A stretch of DNA of 51,208 nt, from assembly GCA_946480465.1 (NCBI GenBank), contig CAMLJY010000046.1, positions 1-51,208 of the forward strand. The letters run 5' to 3'. A program made the position numbers and the translations under genes. This stretch comes from an uncultured Burkholderiales bacterium (GTDB lineage Bacteria > Pseudomonadota > Gammaproteobacteria > Burkholderiales > Burkholderiaceae). The number at the start of each line of letters is the position of its first letter. The first letter of the stretch is position 1. The notes under the pieces are model-generated. The model ran no database searches, was not told where the DNA came from, and was given only the letters and a program-made list of their open reading frames with translations. Below are positions 47,267-51,208 of this stretch, one piece after another.

Positions 47267-48253
47267 TCACAGCAGGTGCTTGACGCCGTCCTGCTCGCCC
47301 TGCAGCTCGGCCAGGGTCTTGTCGATGCATTCCTGCGAGAACGCGTCGATCGGCAGGCCCTCGACGATCTTGTACTCGCCGCCTTCGCAGGTGACCGGGT
47401 AGCCGAACATCACGTCCTTGGGGATGCCGTATTCGCCATTGGACGGGATGCCCATCGTGACCCACTTGCCGTTGGTGCCCAGGGCCCAGTCGCGCATGTG
47501 GTCGATGGCGGCGTTGGCGGCCGAAGCGGCCGACGACACGCCACGCGCCGCGATGATGGCCGCGCCACGCTTGCCGACCGTCGGCAGGAAGACGTCCTTG
47601 TTCCACACCTGGTCGTTGATCATGTCCTTCACGCTGGCGCCGTCGATGGTCGCGAAGCGGTAGTCGGCGTACATCGTGGGCGAATGGTTGCCCCACACGG
47701 CCATCTTCTGGATCGAGGCCACCGGCTTGCCGGTCTTGGCGGCGATCTGCGACAGCGCACGGTTGTGGTCCAGGCGCAGCATGGCGGTGAAGTTCTTGCG
47801 CGGCAGGTCGGGGGCCGACTTCATCGCGATGTAGGCGTTGGTGTTGGCCGGGTTGCCGACCACCAGCACCTTGACGTTGCGCGAGGCCACGGCGTTCAGG
47901 GCCTTGCCCTGGGCGGTGAAGATCTGCGCGTTGGCGGCCAGCAGGTCGGCGCGCTCCATGCCGGGGCCGCGCGGGCGGGCGCCGACCAGCAGCGCGTAGT
48001 CGGTGTCCTTGAAGGCCGTCATCGGGTCGCTGTGCGCTTCCATGCCGGCCAGCAGCGGGAAGGCGCAGTCTTCCAGTTCCATCATCACGCCCTTCAGCGC
48101 GTTCTGGGCCTTCTCGTCCGGGATCTCCAGCAGCTGCAGGATCACGGGCTGGTCCTTGCCCAGCATTTCGCCGGAGGCGATGCGGAACAGCAGGGCATAA
48201 CCAATCTGGCCGGCGGCGCCGGTGACGGCCACGCGAACGGGCTTCTTGCTCAT
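47267..48253 (-). CDS. mdh: malate dehydrogenase
   Basis: A 328-residue NAD-dependent malate dehydrogenase of the type widespread in Burkholderiales. Signatures: [18 protein letters not shown] (NAD loop), [15 protein letters not shown] (mobile loop with substrate arginines), [26 protein letters not shown], and the catalytic-His segment [13 protein letters not shown]. It catalyses malate to oxaloacetate in the TCA cycle. The start at 48253 ([10 protein letters not shown]) has GGAG in front. Divergent from gntR; a likely promoter is TTGACA (48414-48419) with TAGACT (48390-48395), and the GntR-type operator lies just upstream of the -35 box. Confidence 0.97.
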   Translation of the reverse strand: MSKKPVRVAVTGAAGQIGYALLFRIASGEMLGKDQPVILQLLEIPDEKAQNALKGVMMELEDCAFPLLAGMEAHSDPMTAFKDTDYALLVGARPRGPGMERADLLAANAQIFTAQGKALNAVASRNVKVLVVGNPANTNAYIAMKSAPDLPRKNFTAMLRLDHNRALSQIAAKTGKPVASIQKMAVWGNHSPTMYADYRFATIDGASVKDMINDQVWNKDVFLPTVGKRGAAIIAARGVSSAASAANAAIDHMRDWALGTNGKWVTMGIPSNGEYGIPKDVMFGYPVTCEGGEYKIVEGLPIDAFSQECIDKTLAELQGEQDGVKHLL

Positions 48254-48421
48254 GGGGAACTCCAGGCGGATGGTGAGGGGGGAAACCTTGCGGCCCGGGC
48301 GGCGGCGTGCGCTGGTGCGGCTTCGATACCTCACACCGGGAAGCGCGCGCGGGCGGCGGGCTCAGGACGCGAAATCGGGAGTGTAGGCCAGTCTAGGGGT
48401 TGCCCCGAGGCCTTGTCAAAG

Positions 48422-48442
48422 GTCTTATGTCTTCTATAAGAC
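48422..48442. promoter_or_regulatory. GntR-type operator in the mdh/gntR divergent region
   Basis: GTCTTATGTCTTCTATAAGAC. It can be read as GTCTTAT-n7-ATAAGAC (perfect arms) or as GTCTTCTATAAGAC (one mismatched pair), the second equal in register to the acnB site. For gntR it overlaps a possible promoter, TTGTCA (48413-48418) and TATAAG (48435-48440), which suits autorepression. Confidence 0.7.
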
Positions 48443-48495
48443 AACTGTCAGCATTTGCTAGACGTGCCTGACGCCCTTGTGATGCAATCCGGGCC

Positions 48496-49263
48496 ATGCC
48501 TCCCACGCCGCCGCCGCTGCCCGTCGCCGACCCGGTCGGTGAAGCCGCGCCCGCCTTCAGCCCGCTGTACCAGCAGATCAAGGGGCTGATCATGCGCGAG
48601 CTGCAGGCCGGGCAGTGGAAGCCGGGCGAGGCCATCCCCAGCGAGCTCGACCTGGCCGCGCGCTTCAAGGTCAGCCAGGGCACGGTGCGCAAGGCCATCG
48701 ACGAACTGGCGGCCGAGAACCTGCTGGTGCGCCGGCAGGGCAAGGGCACCTTCGTCGCCACGCATGCAGAGCAGCAGGTGCAGTACCGCTTCCTGCGGCT
48801 GACGGCCGACGACGGCGTCACGCCCGACATGGAGCGCCGCCTGATCGACTGCAACCGCCTGCGTGCGCCTGCGCCGGTGGCCCGCGCGCTGGACTGCAAG
48901 AGCGGCGATGCGGTCGTGCTGCTGCGCCGCCTGCTGATGGCGAATGCGAAGCCGGTGGTGTTCGACGAGATCTGGCTGCCCGGCACCTTGTTCAAGGGCC
49001 TGACCGCCGAGCGCCTGGCCGACTACAAGGGCCCGATGTACGGCATGTTCGAAGCCGAGTTCGGCGTGCGCATGATCCGCGCCGAGGAAAAGATCCGTGC
49101 GGTCGCGGCCGATGCCGCGAGCGCGGACGTGCTGGCGGTGCCCGAAGGCACGCCGCTGCTGAGCGTCGAGCGCCTGTCCTTCACTTATGGCGACAAGCCG
49201 GTCGAACTGCGACGCGGCCTCTACAACACCGAGCAGCATTTCTATCGCAACGAGCTGAGCTGA
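48496..49263 (+). CDS. GntR-family (HutC/UTRA) transcriptional regulator
   Basis: A 255-residue regulator. The winged helix is at about residues 22-90 (LYQQIKGLIMRELQAGQWKP, then AARFKVSQGTVRKAIDELA and RRQGKGTFVA). A UTRA ligand-binding domain follows at about 105-250, including DAVVLLRRLLMAN, DEIWLPGTLF and LSVERLSFTYGDKPVELRRG. Its place between mdh and sdhCDA, and the shared palindrome in front of acnB and itself, indicate a TCA-cycle regulator sensing a carboxylic acid or similar metabolite. Its ribosome site is weak. The sdhC gene starts 92 bases downstream on the same strand. Confidence 0.92.
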   Translation: MPPTPPPLPVADPVGEAAPAFSPLYQQIKGLIMRELQAGQWKPGEAIPSELDLAARFKVSQGTVRKAIDELAAENLLVRRQGKGTFVATHAEQQVQYRFLRLTADDGVTPDMERRLIDCNRLRAPAPVARALDCKSGDAVVLLRRLLMANAKPVVFDEIWLPGTLFKGLTAERLADYKGPMYGMFEAEFGVRMIRAEEKIRAVAADAASADVLAVPEGTPLLSVERLSFTYGDKPVELRRGLYNTEQHFYRNELS

Positions 49264-49355
49264 GGCCCCGTTGCATGCGCGCCAAAGCTTCCGGTAAGCC
49301 TGCTGCGTTGCAATAAACTCCTCAGGTTTCACCGGATTACAAAGAGACGCTCCCC

Positions 49356-49781
49356 ATGCCAGAGATCACGAAAGCACGACCCGGCGCGAACATGCGCCTG
49401 ATCGAGGCGCTGCAATACCGCTTACCGATAGCGGGCATCGTCTCCATCCTGCACCGCGGCAGCGGCATGCTGATGTTTTTCCTGCTGCCCTTCGTGATCT
49501 GGCTCTTCGACAAGAGCGTCACCTCCGAGATCTCCTACGACACCTTTGCCAGCGCCTTCGTCGCCGGCATCGGCCCGGTGCCCGGCGTCGTCGTGAAGCT
49601 GGTCGTGCTGGCGTTGATCTGGGCCTATCTGTTCCATGCCATCGCCGGCCTGCGCCACCTGTGGATGGACGCGACGCACAGCGTCAGCAAGAGCCAGGGC
49701 CGCTCGTCGGCCGTCGTCACCGTGTCGATCAGCACGGTGCTCACGGTGCTGCTCGGCGCCAAGCTGTTCGGCCTGTACTGA
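49356..49781 (+). CDS. sdhC: succinate dehydrogenase cytochrome b556 subunit
   Basis: A 141-residue membrane anchor with three predicted helices (about residues 28-52, 70-96 and 117-140). The conserved N-terminal segment RPLSPHLQIYRW-type is replaced by RLIEALQYRLPIAGIVSILH, followed by RGSG, which contributes to the quinone site. The His in LFHAIAGLRHLWMD is the likely haem b ligand. It forms complex II with SdhD, SdhA and SdhB and passes electrons to ubiquinone. First gene of the sdhCDA(B) operon. GAGACG stands about 10 bases before the ATG. Confidence 0.94.
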   Translation: MPEITKARPGANMRLIEALQYRLPIAGIVSILHRGSGMLMFFLLPFVIWLFDKSVTSEISYDTFASAFVAGIGPVPGVVVKLVVLALIWAYLFHAIAGLRHLWMDATHSVSKSQGRSSAVVTVSISTVLTVLLGAKLFGLY

Positions 49782-49795
49782 AGGAGGGCTCGAAC

Positions 49796-50158
49796 ATGGC
49801 CACCAACTACGGTTCCAAGCGCCTCGTCGTCGGCGCGCACTACGGCTTCCGCGACTGGCTCAGCCAGCGCGTCACCGCGGCGCTGATGGCGCTGTTCACC
49901 ATCGTGCTGCTGGTGCAGGTGCTGCTGCCCGGCCCATTGGGCTACGAGAAGTGGGCCGGCATCTTCGCTTCGCAATGGATGAAGGTGCTGACCTTCGTCG
50001 TCATCGTTTCGCTGGCCTACCACGCCTGGGTCGGCATGCGTGACGTGTGGATGGATTACGTCAAGCCCGTCGGTGTCAGGCTGGTGGCGCAAGTTGCCAC
50101 CATCGCCTGGCTGGTGGGCTGCTGCGGCTGGGCCGTGCAAGTGCTGTGGAGACTCTGA
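49796..50158 (+). CDS. sdhD: succinate dehydrogenase hydrophobic anchor subunit
   Basis: A 120-residue membrane anchor, three helices (about residues 26-46, 58-80 and 92-114). Family features: [20 protein letters not shown] near the start and [17 protein letters not shown], whose His and the following Asp/Tyr belong to the haem and quinone sites. A strong Shine-Dalgarno (AAGGAGG) precedes ATG 49796, 14 bases after the sdhC stop. The sdhA start follows its stop by two bases. Confidence 0.94.
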   Translation: MATNYGSKRLVVGAHYGFRDWLSQRVTAALMALFTIVLLVQVLLPGPLGYEKWAGIFASQWMKVLTFVVIVSLAYHAWVGMRDVWMDYVKPVGVRLVAQVATIAWLVGCCGWAVQVLWRL

Positions 50159-50160
50159 GA

Positions 50161-51208
50161 ATGGCTGCCGTCGCAAAGAGAAAGTTCGATGTCGTGATCG
50201 TCGGGGCCGGTGGCTCCGGCATGCGTGCCTCGCTGCAGCTGGCCCGCGCGGGCCTCAACGTGGCCGTGCTGTCCAAGGTCTTCCCGACCCGTTCGCACAC
50301 GGTGGCCGCTCAGGGCGGCATCGGTGCCTCGCTGGGCAACATGAGCGAGGACAACTGGCACTTCCACTTCTACGACACCGTCAAGGGCTCCGACTGGCTC
50401 GGTGACCAGGACGCCATCGAGTTCATGTGCCGCGAGGCACCGAAGGTGGTCTACGAGCTGGAGCACTTCGGCATGCCGTTCGACCGCAATCCGGACGGCA
50501 CCATCTACCAGCGCCCTTTCGGTGGCCACACCGCCAACTACGGTGAAAAGCCGGTGCAGCGCGCCTGCGCCGCGGCCGACCGCACCGGCCACGCGATGCT
50601 GCACACGCTGTACCAGCAGAACGTCAAGGCACGCACGCAGTTCTTCGTCGAGTGGATGGCGCTGGACATCATCCGCGACGCCGACGGCGACGTGCTCGGC
50701 GTGACCGCGCTCGAGATGGAGACCGGCGACGTCTACATCCTCGAAGGCAAGGTCACGCTGTTCGCGACCGGCGGCGCCGGCCGCATCTACGCCGCATCCA
50801 CCAACGCCTTCATCAACACCGGCGACGGCTTAGGGATGGCGGCGCGCTCCGGAATCCCGCTGCAGGACATGGAGTTCTGGCAGTTCCACCCCACCGGCGT
50901 GGCCGGCGCGGGCGTGCTGCTGACCGAAGGCTGCCGTGGCGAGGGCGCGATCCTGCGCAACATCAACGGCGAGCGCTTCATGGAACGCTACGCCCCCACG
51001 CTGAAGGACCTGGCGCCGCGCGACTTCGTCTCGCGCTGCATGGACCAGGAGATCAAGGAAGGGCGCGGCTGCGGTCCGAACAAGGACTACATCCAGCTCG
51101 ACATGACCCACCTGGGCGCCGAGACGATCATGAAGCGCCTGCCCAGCGTGTTCGAGATCGGCCACAACTTCGCCAACGTCGACATCACGAAGGAACCGAT
51201 CCCCGTGG
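50161..51208 (+). CDS. sdhA: succinate dehydrogenase flavoprotein subunit, 3' end outside window
   Basis: The first 349 codons of a flavoprotein of usual length about 600. It begins [20 protein letters not shown], the FAD loop. The His of [10 protein letters not shown] is the site of covalent FAD attachment. Further signatures are [35 protein letters not shown] and [14 protein letters not shown], with catalytic His and Arg residues. It oxidises succinate to fumarate on the cytoplasmic side. Start ATG 50161 lies two bases after sdhD; sdhB is expected beyond the window edge. Confidence 0.97.
   Translation, partial: MAAVAKRKFDVVIVGAGGSGMRASLQLARAGLNVAVLSKVFPTRSHTVAAQGGIGASLGNMSEDNWHFHFYDTVKGSDWLGDQDAIEFMCREAPKVVYELEHFGMPFDRNPDGTIYQRPFGGHTANYGEKPVQRACAAADRTGHAMLHTLYQQNVKARTQFFVEWMALDIIRDADGDVLGVTALEMETGDVYILEGKVTLFATGGAGRIYAASTNAFINTGDGLGMAARSGIPLQDMEFWQFHPTGVAGAGVLLTEGCRGEGAILRNINGERFMERYAPTLKDLAPRDFVSRCMDQEIKEGRGCGPNKDYIQLDMTHLGAETIMKRLPSVFEIGHNFANVDITKEPIPV

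Noticed and set aside
49264..49355. GntR-type palindrome in front of sdhC
   Set aside because: The 92-base gap was read for GTCTTAT or ATAAGAC on both strands and neither was found, so direct control of sdh by this site is not claimed.

Overview
The window is GC-rich DNA (roughly 70 % by eye) with densely packed genes. The gene set points to a betaproteobacterium of the order Burkholderiales, probably near the Rubrivivax/Leptothrix/Roseateles group. The main reason is the block mdh – citE-like – acnB on one strand with gntR – sdhCDA on the other, plus a DUF6781-like protein and secreted DUF1501/DUF1800 proteins. This assignment rests on protein resemblance, not on a search. No rRNA, tRNA, CRISPR array, insertion sequence or prophage was seen.

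Layout. 1–3.0 kb: a divergent TldD/TldE-like protease pair (first gene cut by the window edge) and a secreted GIN-domain protein. 3.0–7.3 kb: an AlkC-type DNA glycosylase, riboflavin synthase and an orphan hybrid histidine kinase. 7.4–9.8 kb: two tandem paralogous lipoproteins sharing a nearly identical 232-bp block. 10–12.8 kb: aconitase A. 12.9–17.5 kb: a short core-MetE methionine synthase, a UbiE-like methyltransferase and two tandem flavin-dependent halogenase-like enzymes. 17.5–20.3 kb: a crotonase-fold protein, an MFS transporter and a TetR/AcrR regulator. 20.4–26.7 kb: an AcrR-type operator followed by a complete RND efflux operon (adaptor, pump, outer-membrane channel) and a terminator. 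26.8–32.9 kb: a DUF5916 outer-membrane-type protein, a DUF6781-like protein, an exported minimal ATP-dependent DNA ligase, exonuclease I and a small unknown protein. 33–39.6 kb: the DUF1800/DUF1501 pair, a DUF72 protein and periplasmic CpdB. 39.7–42 kb: a LysR regulator divergent from two tandem atypical short-chain dehydrogenases. 42–51.2 kb: a TCA-cycle region with acnB, two unknown small proteins, a CitE-like lyase, mdh, a GntR/UTRA regulator and sdhC-sdhD-sdhA (sdhA runs off the end).

How the parts fit. The TCA genes appear linked by a palindromic operator (GTCTTATATAAGAC and a close relative). One copy lies between the -35 and -10 boxes of acnB, the other in the mdh/gntR divergent region. 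The simplest reading is that the local GntR protein controls acnB, mdh and itself. The RND operon carries a second clear local circuit, an AcrR-like box between the TetR gene and the pump genes.

The most unusual items are four. They are an intergenic repeat family built on AGCCTGTGAAG with a hairpin core (at least four copies), the tandem halogenase pair without a biosynthetic assembly line, the lipoprotein pair with a gene-conversion-like block, and the Tat-type leader on a LigE-class DNA ligase. No completely new multi-gene system can be claimed from sequence alone.
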